A stretch of DNA of 64,000 nt from Pectobacterium colocasium (GCF_020181655.1 NZ_CP084032.1:4848019-4912018); one strand, 5' to 3'; positions 10,119 to 24,489 are shown, numbered from the stretch's first letter. Made by a program: numbers and translations. The notes: generated from the letters alone by a model not told the origin.

Positions 10119-12008
10119 ATGTTTTATCCAGATCCCTTTGACGTCATCGTGATCGGTGGCGGTCATGCCGGAACAGAAGCTGCGATGGCTTCTGCCCGAA
10201 TGGGCCAACAGACGCTTTTACTTACACACAATATTGATACGCTGGGGCAAATGTCTTGTAACCCGGCGATTGGCGGTATTGGCAAAGGCCATCTGGTTAA
10301 AGAGATCGATGCCATGGGAGGGTTGATGGCACGCGCTGTCGACCAGGCCGGTATACAGTTTAGGATACTAAACAGCAGTAAAGGCCCAGCGGTCAGAGCC
10401 ACTCGCGCACAAGCGGATCGTGTGCTCTATCGCCAGGCTGTTCGCACCGCGCTGGAGAATCAACCAAACCTGATGATCTTCCAGCAGGCTGTTGACGATC
10501 TGATTGTGGAAAACGATCGTGTCGTGGGCGCAGTAACCCAGATGGGGCTAAAATTTCGTGCAAAAGCCGTCGTATTAACGGTTGGCACTTTCCTTGACGG
10601 CAAGATTCACATTGGGCTGGACAACTACAGCGGCGGGCGTGCAGGCGATCCACCTTCTATTCCACTGGCACGTCGCCTGCGTGAGTTACCGTTGCGCGTT
10701 AACCGCCTGAAAACGGGTACTCCGCCGCGTATTGACGCCAGAACGATCGATTTCAGCGTGTTGGCTCAACAGCACGGCGACAACCCAATGCCCGTTTTCT
10801 CATTCCTGGGGAATGCGAGCCAGCATCCGGCACAAATGCCGTGCTACATCACGCATACCAACGAGAAAACCCATGATGTGATCCGTAATAATCTGGATCG
10901 TAGCCCGATGTATGCCGGGATCATCGAAGGGATCGGTCCGCGTTATTGCCCATCGATCGAAGACAAAGTCATGCGTTTTGCCGATCGAAACACCCATCAG
11001 ATCTTTCTTGAGCCAGAAGGCCTGACCAGCAACGAAATTTATCCTAACGGGATTTCAACCAGTTTGCCGTTTGACGTTCAGTGGCAGATTGTTCGTTCAA
11101 TGGCAGGAATGGAAAATGCACGCATTGTCCGCCCTGGTTATGCGATTGAGTACGACTTCTTTGACCCTCGCGATCTGAAGCCGACGCTGGAAAACAAATT
11201 TATTCATGGCCTGTTCTTCGCCGGACAAATCAACGGCACAACAGGGTACGAAGAAGCCGCTGCACAGGGCATGCTGGCCGGGCTGAATGCCGCTCGGTTG
11301 GCTGCCGATAAAGAAGGCTGGTCACCGCGTCGCGATCAGGCCTATCTTGGCGTACTGGTTGACGATCTCTGTACGTTGGGAACCAAAGAACCCTACCGTA
11401 TGTTTACGTCGCGTGCCGAGTATCGTTTGATGCTGCGCGAAGATAACGCCGATCTGCGTTTGACTGAAATCGGTCGCGAGTTGGGGATGGTTGACGATCA
11501 TCGCTGGGCGCGTTTCAACGAGAAACTTGAGAGTATTGAAAAAGAGCGCCAGCGCCTGCGTGATATTCACGTTCACCCACAGTCTGAGCAGTTAGAGCAA
11601 GTTAACTCGTTGCTGAAAACGCCGTTGTCCCGCGAAGCAAACGGTGAAGAGCTGCTGCGTCGCCCGGAAGTGGATTACGTTCAACTGACTGCGCTACCGC
11701 TGTTTGCTCCAGGATTAACCGACGAGCAGGCTGCTGAACAGGTTGAAATTCAGGTCAAATACGAAGGGTATATTGCTCGTCAACAGGATGAAATCGAGAA
11801 ACAGTTGCGTAATGAAAATACGTTGCTGCCTGCCGATCTGGATTACAAGCAGGTTAACGGCTTGTCCAACGAGGTGATCGCTAAACTGAACGATCACAAA
11901 CCGTCGTCTATCGGTCAGGCTTCACGGATTTCCGGTATTACGCCTGCGGCAATCTCCATTCTGCTGATCTGGCTTAAAAAACAGGGTCTGCTGCGCCGCA
12001 GCGCCTGA
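10119..12008 (+). CDS. mnmG: MnmG (GidA), tRNA uridine-34 modification enzyme
   Basis: MnmG, with MnmE, installs the 5-carboxymethylaminomethyl group on U34 of certain tRNAs; it is a 629-residue FAD protein. The N-terminal dinucleotide fold [15 protein letters not shown] binds FAD, and the block [23 protein letters not shown] is the MnmG signature. The C-terminal helical domain ends with the [20 protein letters not shown] region that contacts MnmE. I chose the ATG at 10119 (MFYPDPFDV), preceded by GAGGAG; an upstream frame reaches into oriC but does not match the family. Its partner mnmE is at 59,422-60,786. Confidence 0.96.
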   Translation: MFYPDPFDVIVIGGGHAGTEAAMASARMGQQTLLLTHNIDTLGQMSCNPAIGGIGKGHLVKEIDAMGGLMARAVDQAGIQFRILNSSKGPAVRATRAQADRVLYRQAVRTALENQPNLMIFQQAVDDLIVENDRVVGAVTQMGLKFRAKAVVLTVGTFLDGKIHIGLDNYSGGRAGDPPSIPLARRLRELPLRVNRLKTGTPPRIDARTIDFSVLAQQHGDNPMPVFSFLGNASQHPAQMPCYITHTNEKTHDVIRNNLDRSPMYAGIIEGIGPRYCPSIEDKVMRFADRNTHQIFLEPEGLTSNEIYPNGISTSLPFDVQWQIVRSMAGMENARIVRPGYAIEYDFFDPRDLKPTLENKFIHGLFFAGQINGTTGYEEAAAQGMLAGLNAARLAADKEGWSPRRDQAYLGVLVDDLCTLGTKEPYRMFTSRAEYRLMLREDNADLRLTEIGRELGMVDDHRWARFNEKLESIEKERQRLRDIHVHPQSEQLEQVNSLLKTPLSREANGEELLRRPEVDYVQLTALPLFAPGLTDEQAAEQVEIQVKYEGYIARQQDEIEKQLRNENTLLPADLDYKQVNGLSNEVIAKLNDHKPSSIGQASRISGITPAAISILLIWLKKQGLLRRSA

Positions 12009-12030
12009 TTTAAGGTAAACTTATCCCTTA

Positions 12031-12055
12031 AATAGCCGGTTATCCGGCTATTTTT
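12031..12055 (+). terminator. Hairpin with U-tract after mnmG
   Basis: AATAGCCGG and CCGGCTATT pair around a short TTAT loop and are followed by a T-run, the form of an intrinsic terminator. It lies between mnmG (ends 12008) and rsmG (starts 12091), so it probably attenuates rather than blocks read-through into rsmG. Confidence 0.7.
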
Positions 12056-12090
12056 ATTATTAACCTCATATTTTTCATCGGGATATTATT

Positions 12091-12711
12091 GTGCGCAACA
12101 CACTCGATAATCTGCTAAACGCGGCTGGCATTGTGATTTCAGATAAGCAAAAAAATCTTCTGATACAGTATGTTGACATGCTGAATAAGTGGAACAAGGC
12201 TTATAACCTGACGTCTGTACGCGATCCGCAGCAAATGCTTGTCCGCCACATCATGGACAGTATCGTGGTTGAGCCACATTTACACGGGCAACGTTTTATC
12301 GATGTCGGAACGGGGCCTGGGTTGCCGGGGATTCCATTAGCGATTGTTCGCCCTGATTCGCATTTTACCTTGCTGGATAGCCTGGGTAAGCGTGTACGCT
12401 TCCTGCGTCAGGTTCAGCATGAACTGCAACTTGAAAACATCACGCCGGTGCAAAGTCGCGTTGAAGAATTTCCGGCAGAGCCGCCTTTTGATGGCGTGAT
12501 CAGTCGGGCATTTGCTTCTCTGCATGACATGATTAGCTGGTGCAGCCATCTTCCAGCCAGATCGACAGGGCGATTTTATGCGCTAAAAGGCGTACTTCCA
12601 GAGGATGAATTGTCATCCTTGCCACAAGGTGTCCTATTGGATCAGGTCGTTCGCTTATCTGTTCCCGAACTGGAAGGTGAGCGCCATTTGGTCGTGCTTA
12701 AACCAAACTAA
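12091..12711 (+). CDS. rsmG: RsmG (GidB), 16S rRNA m7G527 methyltransferase
   Basis: RsmG methylates N7 of G527 in 16S rRNA using S-adenosylmethionine. The protein has 206 residues, one shorter than E. coli RsmG. A Rossmann-type methyltransferase fold shows the SAM-binding loop [16 protein letters not shown] near residues 70-85, and HIMDSIVV precedes it. The start is a GTG. The gene order mnmG-rsmG-atp is the standard enterobacterial one. Loss of this enzyme is known to give low-level streptomycin resistance; nothing here suggests loss. Confidence 0.95.
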   Translation: MRNTLDNLLNAAGIVISDKQKNLLIQYVDMLNKWNKAYNLTSVRDPQQMLVRHIMDSIVVEPHLHGQRFIDVGTGPGLPGIPLAIVRPDSHFTLLDSLGKRVRFLRQVQHELQLENITPVQSRVEEFPAEPPFDGVISRAFASLHDMISWCSHLPARSTGRFYALKGVLPEDELSSLPQGVLLDQVVRLSVPELEGERHLVVLKPN

Positions 12712-13334
12712 TTTTGTTTTTTATCAAAAAAATTATAACTAAATATTGCGTGTGACGTTACCACCTCATTTATCGGTGGCAACGTTCCAGAACGCATCAC
12801 GATCACTGAAATTTTACATCTTCGTTTTTTCAGCGCCGTCCTTTTGCTTTCGCACTGAATAATAACGAACGAAAATAAATCATCGGCATCAAAATTTAGT
12901 TATTTTTGTGTTAATTGAGTAAGAAAACGATATCAATAATGTCAATAGGTGGTTGAAACGTTGTTTGTTACGTTTTCTGAATCGATATTTTTGTAAGTTT
13001 TTGAAATTAAATAAAATAAATAGCTTACTTTGCTGGCGGCAAAAAAAAACACGTTCTGTTATAAACAGTCGAAAATCCTTTTATGTGAGTCACATCACAG
13101 ATTGGAGGCCTTTAGAAATTAATTACACCAGACGTGATCAGGGATGATTGTTAGTAAAAACGAGGCTTCAGAAAGAAATTTAAATAATTGTTCACCTTTT
13201 CGCTACTTATCGATTGAATTCGCAGGTATGACCCGTATAATTTGCTCGTTTTTTGCTGCTTGACTCAATGGTGTAAAGGCAGTTTTATACGTCATTCGGT
13301 ATACCTCTGAAAAGGTACGGAGAGAGCAAACGTC
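12712..13334 (+). promoter_or_regulatory. rsmG-atpI intergenic region with the atp operon promoter
   Basis: These 623 AT-rich bases hold no gene I trust. The best promoter is TTGAAT at 13214-13219, 16 bp, then TATAAT at 13236-13241, about 95 bp before atpI. A second, weaker one is TTGACT at 13260-13265 with TTTTAT at 13283-13288. The stretch 12712-13200 shows no clear hairpin or operator. An open frame at 12953-13147 (64 codons) lacks a ribosome site and any recognisable product. Confidence 0.6.
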
Positions 13335-14541
<1,207 letters not shown>

Positions 14542-14572
14542 TTTTCTTTCAACAAATAACGTTTTTAACTGA

Positions 14573-14830
<258 letters not shown>

Positions 14831-14893
14831 GCAGAATGTTTTCTGCTGAGGTTAAAACATCAACTTATTTAACTTTGAAAGAGGCATTGTGCT

Positions 14894-15364
14894 GTGAATA
14901 TTAATGCAACAATCCTCGGCCAGGCCATTGCGTTCGTCCTGTTTGTCTGGTTCTGCATGAAGTATGTATGGCCGCCTATGATGGCAGCCATCGAGAAACG
15001 TCAGAAAGAAATTGCTGACGGTCTGGCTTCTGCTGAACGTGCCAAAAAAGATTTGAACTTGGCTCAGGCCAATGCGACAGATCAACTGAAGAAAGCCAAA
15101 GCGGATGCTCAGGTTATCATCGAGCAGGCGAACAAACGCCGTGCTCAGATCCTGGATGAGGCGAAAGCTGAAGCGGAAGCTGAACGTAACAAGATTGTGG
15201 CGCAGGCGCAGGCTGAAATTGAAGCCGAACGTAAACGCGCTCGTGAAGAGCTGCGTAAGCAAGTTGCCGTATTGGCGATTGCCGGTGCCGAGAAAATTAT
15301 TGAACGTTCCGTGGATGAAGCTGCTAACAGCGACATCGTTGATAAACTGGTCGCTGAACTGTAA
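14894..15364 (+). CDS. atpF: AtpF, F0 subunit b
   Basis: Subunit b (156 residues) is the peripheral stator stalk. One membrane helix lies at about residues 5-27, followed by a long charged coiled coil rich in Ala, Glu, Lys and Arg that dimerises and reaches the F1 head, where it binds the delta subunit. The start is a GTG at 14894. The length equals E. coli b (156). atpH begins 14 nt after the stop. Confidence 0.96.
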   Translation: MNINATILGQAIAFVLFVWFCMKYVWPPMMAAIEKRQKEIADGLASAERAKKDLNLAQANATDQLKKAKADAQVIIEQANKRRAQILDEAKAEAEAERNKIVAQAQAEIEAERKRAREELRKQVAVLAIAGAEKIIERSVDEAANSDIVDKLVAEL

Positions 15365-15378
15365 GGAGGGAGGGGCTG

Positions 15379-15912
15379 ATGTCTGAATTTGTCACGGTAG
15401 CTCGCCCCTACGCCAAAGCAGCTTTTGACTTTGCGGTTGAGAATCAGGCCTTGGATCGCTGGCAGAACATGCTGGCGTTTTCGGCCGAAGTAGCGCGCAA
15501 TGAGCAGATTGCCGAGCTGCTTTCTGGTGCGGTTGCACCGATTGAGCTGGCGAAAACATTTATTGCCGTTTGTGGTGATCAACTTGATGAAGCCGGTCAG
15601 AACCTGATTAGGGTGATGGCCGAAAACGGACGTTTACCGGTACTTCCTGAAGTGCTGGAACAATTTATTCAACTGCGGGCGGCTCTGGAATCGACGGTTG
15701 ACGTCGATGTGATTTCTGCCAGCACGTTGAGTGAGCAGCAGCTGTCGAAGATCGCTGCCGCTATGGAAAAACGTCTGTCACGCAAAGTGAAGCTGAATTG
15801 CAAAATTGATAAGTCTGTCATGGCCGGCGTGGTTATCCGCGCGGGCGATATGGTGATAGATGGCAGCATTCGCGGTCGTCTGGAACGTCTGGCAGACGTC
15901 TTGCAGTCTTAA
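15379..15912 (+). CDS. atpH: AtpH, F1 subunit delta
   Basis: Subunit delta (177 residues) joins the top of the F1 head to the b stalk. The N-terminal helical domain opens with [16 protein letters not shown], a family signature. The C-terminal part contains [28 protein letters not shown], which matches the conserved delta motif. It is preceded by AAGGAGGGAGGGG, a strong ribosome site. Confidence 0.96.
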   Translation: MSEFVTVARPYAKAAFDFAVENQALDRWQNMLAFSAEVARNEQIAELLSGAVAPIELAKTFIAVCGDQLDEAGQNLIRVMAENGRLPVLPEVLEQFIQLRAALESTVDVDVISASTLSEQQLSKIAAAMEKRLSRKVKLNCKIDKSVMAGVVIRAGDMVIDGSIRGRLERLADVLQS

Positions 15913-15924
15913 GGGGACTGGAGC

Positions 15925-17466
15925 ATGCAACTGAATTCCACCGAAATCAGCGAACTGATCAAGCAGCGCATTGCTCAGTTCAATGTGGTGAGCGAAGCTC
16001 ACAATGAAGGTACTATTGTTTCCGTCAGTGACGGAATCATCCGCGTCCACGGTCTGGCAGACGTGATGCAGGGAGAGATGATCTCTCTGCCGGGTAACCG
16101 TTATGCGATCGCACTGAACCTGGAGCGTGACTCCGTGGGTGCGGTAGTTATGGGTCCGTATGCTGATCTGGCTGAAGGCATGAAAGTAAAATGCACTGGC
16201 CGTATTCTTGAAGTTCCCGTTGGCCGTGGCCTGCTGGGCCGTGTGGTCAACACGCTGGGCGCACCGATTGATGGTAAAGGCGCACTGGATCACGACGGTT
16301 TCTCTGCGGTTGAAGCGATTGCGCCTGGCGTTATCGAACGTCAATCCGTTGATGAGCCGGTACAAACGGGCTATAAGTCCGTTGATGCCATGATTCCAAT
16401 CGGTCGTGGTCAGCGTGAGCTGATTATCGGTGACCGTCAGACGGGTAAAACCGCGCTGGCTATCGACGCCATCATCAACCAGCGTGATTCCGGCATCAAA
16501 TGTGTGTACGTCGCTATCGGCCAGAAAGCCTCTACGATTTCTAACGTGGTGCGTAAACTGGAAGAGCACGGCGCACTGGAAAACACCATTGTTGTCGTTG
16601 CTACCGCGTCTGAATCTGCTGCTCTGCAATATCTGGCACCGTATGCCGGTTGTGCGATGGGCGAGTATTTCCGCGACCGTGGTGAAGATGCACTGATTAT
16701 TTATGATGACCTGTCTAAACAGGCCGTTGCTTATCGTCAGATTTCTCTGCTGCTCCGTCGTCCGCCAGGTCGTGAAGCTTATCCTGGTGACGTTTTCTAT
16801 CTCCACTCCCGTTTGCTGGAGCGTGCATCGCGTGTTAACGCTGATTACGTTGAAGCATTCACCAAGGGTGAAGTGAAAGGGAAAACCGGTTCGTTGACCG
16901 CTCTGCCGATCATCGAAACGCAAGCGGGTGACGTTTCTGCGTTCGTTCCGACCAACGTAATTTCTATTACCGATGGTCAGATCTTCCTGGAATCCAACCT
17001 GTTTAACGCCGGTATTCGTCCTGCGGTTAACCCAGGGATCTCCGTATCCCGTGTGGGTGGTGCAGCACAGACCAAGATCATGAAAAAACTGTCCGGTGGT
17101 ATTCGTACCGCGCTGGCACAGTACCGTGAACTGGCAGCATTCTCTCAGTTCGCTTCCGACCTTGATGATGCAACCCGTAAGCAGTTGAGCCACGGTCAGA
17201 AAGTGACCGAGCTGTTGAAGCAGAAACAGTATGCGCCGATGTCTGTCGCACAGCAGTCTCTGGTTCTGTTTGCGGCGGAACGTGGTTATCTGGAAGATGT
17301 TGAGCTGTCGAAAGTCGGTAGCTTTGAAGCGGCACTGTTGGCTTATGCTGACCGTGAGCATGGCGAACTTCTGCAACAAATCGACCAGACTGGCGCTTAT
17401 AACGATGAGATCGAGGGCAAATTTAAAGGCATCCTCGATACTTTTAAGGCAACCCAGTCCTGGTAA
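15925..17466 (+). CDS. atpA: AtpA, F1 subunit alpha
   Basis: Subunit alpha (513 residues, the E. coli length) carries the non-catalytic nucleotide sites of the F1 hexamer. The Walker A motif GDRQTGKTA lies near residue 170, and the Walker B-like segment [12 protein letters not shown] follows. The alpha/beta signature [14 protein letters not shown] is intact, including the conserved Arg finger (SRVGG). It follows atpH by 12 nt. A long antisense open frame over this gene is a codon-usage shadow and not a gene. Confidence 0.98.
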   Translation: MQLNSTEISELIKQRIAQFNVVSEAHNEGTIVSVSDGIIRVHGLADVMQGEMISLPGNRYAIALNLERDSVGAVVMGPYADLAEGMKVKCTGRILEVPVGRGLLGRVVNTLGAPIDGKGALDHDGFSAVEAIAPGVIERQSVDEPVQTGYKSVDAMIPIGRGQRELIIGDRQTGKTALAIDAIINQRDSGIKCVYVAIGQKASTISNVVRKLEEHGALENTIVVVATASESAALQYLAPYAGCAMGEYFRDRGEDALIIYDDLSKQAVAYRQISLLLRRPPGREAYPGDVFYLHSRLLERASRVNADYVEAFTKGEVKGKTGSLTALPIIETQAGDVSAFVPTNVISITDGQIFLESNLFNAGIRPAVNPGISVSRVGGAAQTKIMKKLSGGIRTALAQYRELAAFSQFASDLDDATRKQLSHGQKVTELLKQKQYAPMSVAQQSLVLFAAERGYLEDVELSKVGSFEAALLAYADREHGELLQQIDQTGAYNDEIEGKFKGILDTFKATQSW

Positions 17467-17518
17467 CGCCCGGTGGCCTGCTGTAAAGCAGGCCGCAAGG
17501 CTTTGAGGAGAAGCAAAG

Positions 17519-19812
<2,294 letters not shown>

Positions 19813-19831
19813 CGCCTTGTAGGAGGGTGAC

Positions 19832-20251
19832 ATGGCTATGACTTACCATCTGGATGTCGTGAGTGCAGAACAGCAAATGTTCTCCGGTCTGGTGCAGAAG
19901 ATCCAGGTAACGGGGAGCGAAGGCGAACTGGGTATTTATCCGGGACATGCCCCTCTGCTTACTGCCATTAAGCCTGGTATGGTTCGTATCGTTAAGCAGC
20001 ACGGTGAGGAAGAATATATTTATCTTTCTGGTGGCATCCTTGAGGTGCAGCCAAACATAGTCACCGTACTGTCTGATACCGCTATCCGTGGGCAGGATCT
20101 GGATGAAGCACGTGCGCTGGAAGCGAAACGCAAGGCCGAAGATCATATCCGCAATTCGCATGGCGATGTGGATTATGCTCAGGCTTCCGCAGAGCTGACT
20201 AAAGCGATTGCGAAGCTGCGTGTTATCGAGCTGACCAGAAAAGCGATGTAA
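19832..20251 (+). CDS. atpC: AtpC, F1 subunit epsilon
   Basis: Subunit epsilon (139 residues) sits at the base of the gamma shaft and can inhibit ATP hydrolysis. The N-terminal beta-sandwich contains [24 protein letters not shown], the family signature. The C-terminal two-helix hairpin (from about 90) is rich in Ala, Glu and Lys. It is the last gene of the atp operon; a strong terminator follows 23 nt after the stop. Confidence 0.97.
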   Translation: MAMTYHLDVVSAEQQMFSGLVQKIQVTGSEGELGIYPGHAPLLTAIKPGMVRIVKQHGEEEYIYLSGGILEVQPNIVTVLSDTAIRGQDLDEARALEAKRKAEDHIRNSHGDVDYAQASAELTKAIAKLRVIELTRKAM

Positions 20252-20274
20252 CAGATAAGCTTGCAATAATTGAA

Positions 20275-20305
20275 GGCCAGTCAGTTCACACTGACTGGCC
20301 TTTTT
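20275..20305 (+). terminator. Intrinsic terminator of the atp operon
   Basis: A perfect 10-bp stem (GGCCAGTCAG with CTGACTGGCC) around a 6-nt loop is followed by TTTTT. It lies just after atpC and is the natural end of the operon. Confidence 0.92.
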
Positions 20306-20323
20306 GCACTTAAGTCTATGTTA

Positions 20324-20363
20324 CATACCAAAAATGCCTGCGAGAGCAGGCATTTTTGGTATG
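20324..20363. terminator. Perfect 17-bp inverted repeat, likely bidirectional terminator
   Basis: Arms of 17 bp (20324-20340 and 20347-20363) pair perfectly around CGAGAG. Each side carries a run of five A/T bases inside the stem (AAAAATGCC / GGCATTTTT). It lies between the converging atp operon and pelX and could end either transcript, but the T-run is inside the stem rather than after it. Confidence 0.55.
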
Positions 20364-20368
20364 ACAAA

Positions 20369-20505
20369 GTGCGTCGAGCGATAGTAACGGATAGATCGTA
20401 AAGACGCTGTGAATACGTCCATGTACGCTCGGCTTGCGCCATCCATGGCGCAAACGCTTTACTCTTCTATTCCGTTACTACCGTTTCCGTTCGGTAAATG
20501 GGTTT
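20369..20505. repeat. Intergenic hairpin repeat, short copy
   Basis: About 137 bp that recur at 44,905-45,117. The ends form imperfect terminal inverted repeats: TAGTAACGGATAGATCGTAAAG on the left (20382-20403) and CTTTACTCTTCTATTCCGTTACTA on the right (20457-20480). The interior has the small palindrome GCGCCATCCATGGCGC. The whole can fold into one long hairpin, as in MITE-like or BIME-like elements. It carries no coding capacity. It lies between atpC and pelX. This short copy lacks a 78-bp module found in the other copy. Confidence 0.75.
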
Positions 20506-20536
20506 CCCACCACCTTAATTGGGATACTTGAAGCCC

Positions 20537-22771
20537 TTATTTTTTCTTCAGGAAGTCGCCAAGTACCAGATTGCCTTTGGCATCACGTGTAAACGTTTCA
20601 GGTACGGTTACCGATACGAAGTTATTTACGGTGATTTCCTTACCTTGCGCGTTAACAGAGCGGTCGCCTTTGATGAAATAGTTGGTGTTATCGATATTGC
20701 CGACAACCGCATCATCATATTTACCCGCTTTGGTCTTCAGTGAAATGTTGTTCTTGAAGACGCCTTGTTTTTCCGGGCCAGAGTAAGGGCTTGGGCGGAA
20801 AATAAAGTTAAAGCGTTCGTTATCTAACGCGATGTTGTCTTCAACGATCAGTGCGCCAGGGTTGAAGTTGTCAGTGAAACCATCAAGCTTGTTACCCACG
20901 GCAATGCTGTGTTTAACCTGATGCGCCACCGGCTGACCTTCGCCACCCATTTTGAAGCCGTTGCTAGTGTTGTTCATGGCAATTGAGTTCTCGATCACCA
21001 CAACGCCGTTTGCGCCGTCTTCAATTTTGTTAAACAGGTCGAAGCCGTCATCGATATTGTTGTGCGAGAACGCGCCGCGAATCACGTTGCCTTCACCCAC
21101 ACGCATTTTCACCGCGAAACCATCGGCGTTAATTTTGCCTGGGTCCTGATTACTGTGAGATTCTGAATTCAGAATCAGGTTATGACTGGCCCACAGCGGT
21201 CTGCCCACATCGGCTGTTGAGGTCACCTGAATACCGGTATCGTCAGCGTGATGCGCCAGAACGCGTTCGATGGTGTTGTAGCTACCCTCGATACGGAACG
21301 GTTTCTCTGTGATTTCAATCCCTTTAACATGCCAATGGCTCGCTTTCAGCTGTAGGCCATGAATGACGGCTTTATTACCGACAGTAAACAGGTTTTTGAC
21401 GGCTTTTTGCTGGCCGCTGGCGCTGACAGGGATTTCAGACGCGTTGTAATCACCATCGCTGAGCCAAATGGTGCCGCCTGCTGGCAGAGCGGCGACGGCG
21501 CTGGCAAAATCGAGCGGTGCATTTTTACTGCCGTCATTGCTGGCTGAACCTTGTGGCGAAACATACAGATTTTTAGCGTCTGCGTAGGCCACTTTTTCAA
21601 CCTTCAACGTGCTTTCTTTTACCGCTTTATCATCTCCTTCCGCAGGCTGGTAGGTTACCTTGAATTCAGCACTGTTGCCGGCAATCTTCGCTGGCAGAGA
21701 GAAGGTCTCTCCCGCTTTTACCTGCTTGGCATCACCCAGCGATTTACCGTCTTGTGATACGGCAATCGTACCGTTGTAATTGGCTTTCGCCTGTATGACA
21801 TAGTGTTCGCTGGTGGTTTTCGGCGATGACATGACCTGTAGCAGAGGATCATAAGCCTTAGCCTTAAACTCCGGTGATGCTTTGGTTTGGGCTGGTGTCG
21901 TCGTCAACTGTGCATTGCTGACAGTGATTTTGGCGTTACGGGAAGCAAAGAAACCGACGTAGTAGTGGTCTTTATCCAGCTTGGTGACGACGTCCGCGCC
22001 TTTGACTTCTTTTGATACCCAGTTGTCCGTGCCTTTCGGCGCATAAGAGGTAATAAAGCCGTCGTTGGTGCGTTCCAGTTTCAGGCGGAACGTCGGCGTT
22101 TGCTCCAGATTCACATTTTCCTGATAGCTGGTTTTGGTAATTTTCGCGCCTGCGTTGCCCCACGGCTGCGTTACGCCATTACGCAAAATCGCCTGTAGCT
22201 TGATTTCGGTATGAGACTTTTTATCCTGCGTCATGATGGCGTTCATCACCATGTTGGATGCGGCAGGGAATTCTTCATACCCTTCTTTCAGCGGTTCCTG
22301 ACGCGGCACGCCGATAATATCGCGCACCAGAATCCCCGCCCCTTCCTGAGCCGCAGGTTTGGCACCGTTTTCTGGCCCAAACTGTTCTACGGTAATGTCA
22401 GACTGAAGCGTGAAATTCACATTGGCAGGCAACTGCGTATAGAAAAACGTCAGCCCGTCATGGGTGTTAGCAATCTTTCCGCCACGGCTCTCGATCGTGA
22501 TCGGAGCGGACAAATCCGCGTTATCTCCCGGCGCTAATTTCTTGCCGTTGATGGTGACGTCATTAACACCAATTTTTTCCGGCAGGACATTGGATGAGAA
22601 GTTTACGTCTGTTGATTGGCCAAAGGCGATACCGTGCCAGACTGGTGCTGATTCTGTCGCGGCGTGTGTACTGAAGCTGAAAAGTAATGCATTCGTCAAC
22701 GCGACGGCTGCGAGGCGTGAAGAACGGTGTTTCCGTAAAGAACCACATTTTGGTGAAGAACAACGTTTCAT
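20537..22771 (-). CDS. pelX: PelX-type exopolygalacturonate lyase (PL9)
   Basis: A 744-residue secreted or periplasmic pectate lyase that would cleave polygalacturonate from chain ends, feeding the pectin catabolic pathway. A signal peptide lies at about 1-38 (basic start, hydrophobic core, FSTHA cleavage site). An N-terminal concanavalin-like region and a linker lead to a parallel beta-helix from about residue 415 (LYVSPQGSASNDGS). PL9 features are NADGFAVKM, HNNIDDGFDLF (likely Ca2+-binding Asp residues) and NGFKMGG with a Lys near residue 607 that fits the catalytic base. Length and architecture match Dickeya PelX. A KdgR-type box lies 46 bp upstream of the start. It is a stand-alone gene placed between the atp and glmUS genes. 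Confidence 0.85.
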   Translation of the reverse strand: MKRCSSPKCGSLRKHRSSRLAAVALTNALLFSFSTHAATESAPVWHGIAFGQSTDVNFSSNVLPEKIGVNDVTINGKKLAPGDNADLSAPITIESRGGKIANTHDGLTFFYTQLPANVNFTLQSDITVEQFGPENGAKPAAQEGAGILVRDIIGVPRQEPLKEGYEEFPAASNMVMNAIMTQDKKSHTEIKLQAILRNGVTQPWGNAGAKITKTSYQENVNLEQTPTFRLKLERTNDGFITSYAPKGTDNWVSKEVKGADVVTKLDKDHYYVGFFASRNAKITVSNAQLTTTPAQTKASPEFKAKAYDPLLQVMSSPKTTSEHYVIQAKANYNGTIAVSQDGKSLGDAKQVKAGETFSLPAKIAGNSAEFKVTYQPAEGDDKAVKESTLKVEKVAYADAKNLYVSPQGSASNDGSKNAPLDFASAVAALPAGGTIWLSDGDYNASEIPVSASGQQKAVKNLFTVGNKAVIHGLQLKASHWHVKGIEITEKPFRIEGSYNTIERVLAHHADDTGIQVTSTADVGRPLWASHNLILNSESHSNQDPGKINADGFAVKMRVGEGNVIRGAFSHNNIDDGFDLFNKIEDGANGVVVIENSIAMNNTSNGFKMGGEGQPVAHQVKHSIAVGNKLDGFTDNFNPGALIVEDNIALDNERFNFIFRPSPYSGPEKQGVFKNNISLKTKAGKYDDAVVGNIDNTNYFIKGDRSVNAQGKEITVNNFVSVTVPETFTRDAKGNLVLGDFLKKK

Positions 22772-23085
22772 TGTGTCTCCTTCGTTATTGAATTATTCGC
22801 CCGCGTATATTGCTATAAATGAAACGCTGTTTCTTTTGCGTGTGTCACAAATGGAAATACTTAAAAACAAAGTCTGTTTTTTATGAAACTCCGTGCCATT
22901 TCTGTTTTTGGGGACTTCACCCTCCCACCAGGAGTATTCGCCGCGTTGTGCGAGATTTTCAGAAAAAACTCACCAAAAAGTATCCGCGTTATGCATGAGT
23001 TTCGGTAAACTCTGGTTATTCATGCCGTAACAGGCTAGCCATTTTTATTCTTGCGGAGCGGTGGCTTCGCACTGTCAGGATGCTT
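22772..23085. promoter_or_regulatory. pelX-glmU divergent intergenic region
   Basis: These 314 bp separate pelX (minus) from glmU (plus). The pelX side holds the KdgR box described separately. On the glmU side, from about 22,900, I see a plausible ribosome site (CAGGA) just before the glmU ATG at 23086 but no well-formed promoter I would assert. No gene or hairpin stands out. Confidence 0.4.
22817..22837 (-). promoter_or_regulatory. KdgR-type operator for pelX
   Basis: The sequence AAATGAAACGCTGTTTCTTTT is a near-perfect match to the KdgR box of soft-rot enterobacteria (AATGAAAN5TTTCATT type). KdgR represses pectinolysis genes until 2-keto-3-deoxygluconate accumulates. Its place upstream of a pectate lyase gene supports the call. 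Confidence 0.82.
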
Positions 23086-24456
23086 ATGTCAAATAGTGCT
23101 ATGAGTGTGGTGATCCTTGCTGCGGGTAAAGGAACCCGTATGTATTCCGACCTTCCCAAGGTGTTACATAAGCTGGCAGGTAAGCCGATGGTTCAGCACG
23201 TCATTGATGCGGCAATGACGACAGGCGCACAACACGTTCATCTGGTATACGGTCACGGCGGTGATTTGCTAAAACGTGAATTGACCGATCCGGCCTTGAA
23301 CTGGGTATTACAAGCGGAACAACTCGGAACCGGTCATGCCATGCAGCAAGCTGCTCCTCATTTTGCCGATGATGAAGACATCCTGATGTTGTATGGCGAT
23401 GTGCCGCTGATTTCGTCACAAACGCTGGGGCGTTTACGTCATGCTAAGCCGCAGGGCGGTATTGGTCTGTTGACGGTGAAACTGGACGATCCGACGGGCT
23501 ATGGGCGAATCGTGCGTGAAAAGGGTGCCGTAGTTGGGATCGTCGAGCACAAAGATGCCAGTGAAGAACAGCGCCAGATTAACGAGATCAATACCGGCAT
23601 TTTGATTGCAAACGGCAAGGATTTGAAGCGTTGGTTAAGCCAGTTGAACAACAATAACTCACAAGGCGAGTTTTACATCACCGATATCATTGCGATGGCA
23701 GCGGAAGAGGGGCAGCGTGTTGAAGCCGTTCACCCCGAGCGTCTGAGTGAAGTGGAGGGCGTTAATAATCGCCTGCAACTGTCGGCGCTAGAGCGGGTTT
23801 ATCAACGTGAGCAGGCGGATAAACTGTTGCTGGCCGGTGTGATGCTGCTCGACCCGGCACGGTTTGATCTGCGTGGTGAGCTGACCCATGGTCGTGATGT
23901 GGTGATTGATGTCAATGTCGTCGTGGAAGGCAATGTTAAGCTAGGCAACCGGGTGAAAATCGGCGCAGGCTGTGTGATTAAAAACAGCATCATTGGCGAC
24001 GATTGTGAGATAAGCCCTTACTCGGTGTTGGAAGACGCGGTGTTAGAAGCTGCGTGTACCGTTGGCCCGTTTGCCCGTTTGCGCCCAGGTGCAGAGCTGG
24101 CTGAAGGCGCGCATGTCGGTAACTTTGTCGAATTGAAAAAGGCGCGTTTAGGTAAAGGCTCAAAAGCAGGCCACTTGAGCTATTTGGGGGATGCGGATAT
24201 CGGTTCCGGTGTTAATATTGGCGCGGGAACGATCACCTGTAATTATGACGGTGCGAATAAACACAAAACGGTGATTGGCGACGATGTGTTTGTTGGCTCG
24301 GATAGCCAACTGGTAGCGCCCGTTAGCGTTGCCAGCGGTGCGACCATTGGTGCGGGAACAACGGTTACGCGTGATGTAGCAGAGAATGAGCTGGTGGTCG
24401 GCCGCGTGAAACAGCGGCATATTTCCGGCTGGCAGCGTCCAGTGAAAAAGAAATAA
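23086..24456 (+). CDS. glmU: GlmU, bifunctional UDP-GlcNAc synthesis enzyme
   Basis: GlmU acetylates glucosamine-1-phosphate and then adds UMP to give UDP-GlcNAc, the precursor of peptidoglycan and lipopolysaccharide. The N-terminal pyrophosphorylase domain has the signature [18 protein letters not shown] and GTGHAMQQA. The C-terminal left-handed beta-helix shows hexapeptide repeats from about 250 onward ([31 protein letters not shown]). I chose the ATG at 23086 (MSNSAMSVV), giving 456 residues as in E. coli; an ATG two codons upstream is also in frame. It lies upstream of glmS as in other enterobacteria. Confidence 0.96.
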   Translation: MSNSAMSVVILAAGKGTRMYSDLPKVLHKLAGKPMVQHVIDAAMTTGAQHVHLVYGHGGDLLKRELTDPALNWVLQAEQLGTGHAMQQAAPHFADDEDILMLYGDVPLISSQTLGRLRHAKPQGGIGLLTVKLDDPTGYGRIVREKGAVVGIVEHKDASEEQRQINEINTGILIANGKDLKRWLSQLNNNNSQGEFYITDIIAMAAEEGQRVEAVHPERLSEVEGVNNRLQLSALERVYQREQADKLLLAGVMLLDPARFDLRGELTHGRDVVIDVNVVVEGNVKLGNRVKIGAGCVIKNSIIGDDCEISPYSVLEDAVLEAACTVGPFARLRPGAELAEGAHVGNFVELKKARLGKGSKAGHLSYLGDADIGSGVNIGAGTITCNYDGANKHKTVIGDDVFVGSDSQLVAPVSVASGATIGAGTTVTRDVAENELVVGRVKQRHISGWQRPVKKK

Positions 24457-24463
24457 TATTTAA

Positions 24464-24489
24464 TGCCTCCGCAGTGGCGGAGGCAGTTT
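24464..24489 (+). terminator. Hairpin between glmU and glmS
   Basis: TGCCTCCGC and GCGGAGGCA pair around AGTG, followed by GTTTTG, 8 bp after the glmU stop. In E. coli the glmUS transcript is cleaved near the glmU stop and glmS is then controlled by GlmZ small RNA. The hairpin may be a weak terminator or a stabilising end for the glmU message; I cannot distinguish these. Confidence 0.5.

Noticed and set aside
12953..13147. A 64-codon open frame between rsmG and atpI
   Set aside because: No ribosome site, AT-driven Lys/Arg/Phe composition and no recognisable family.
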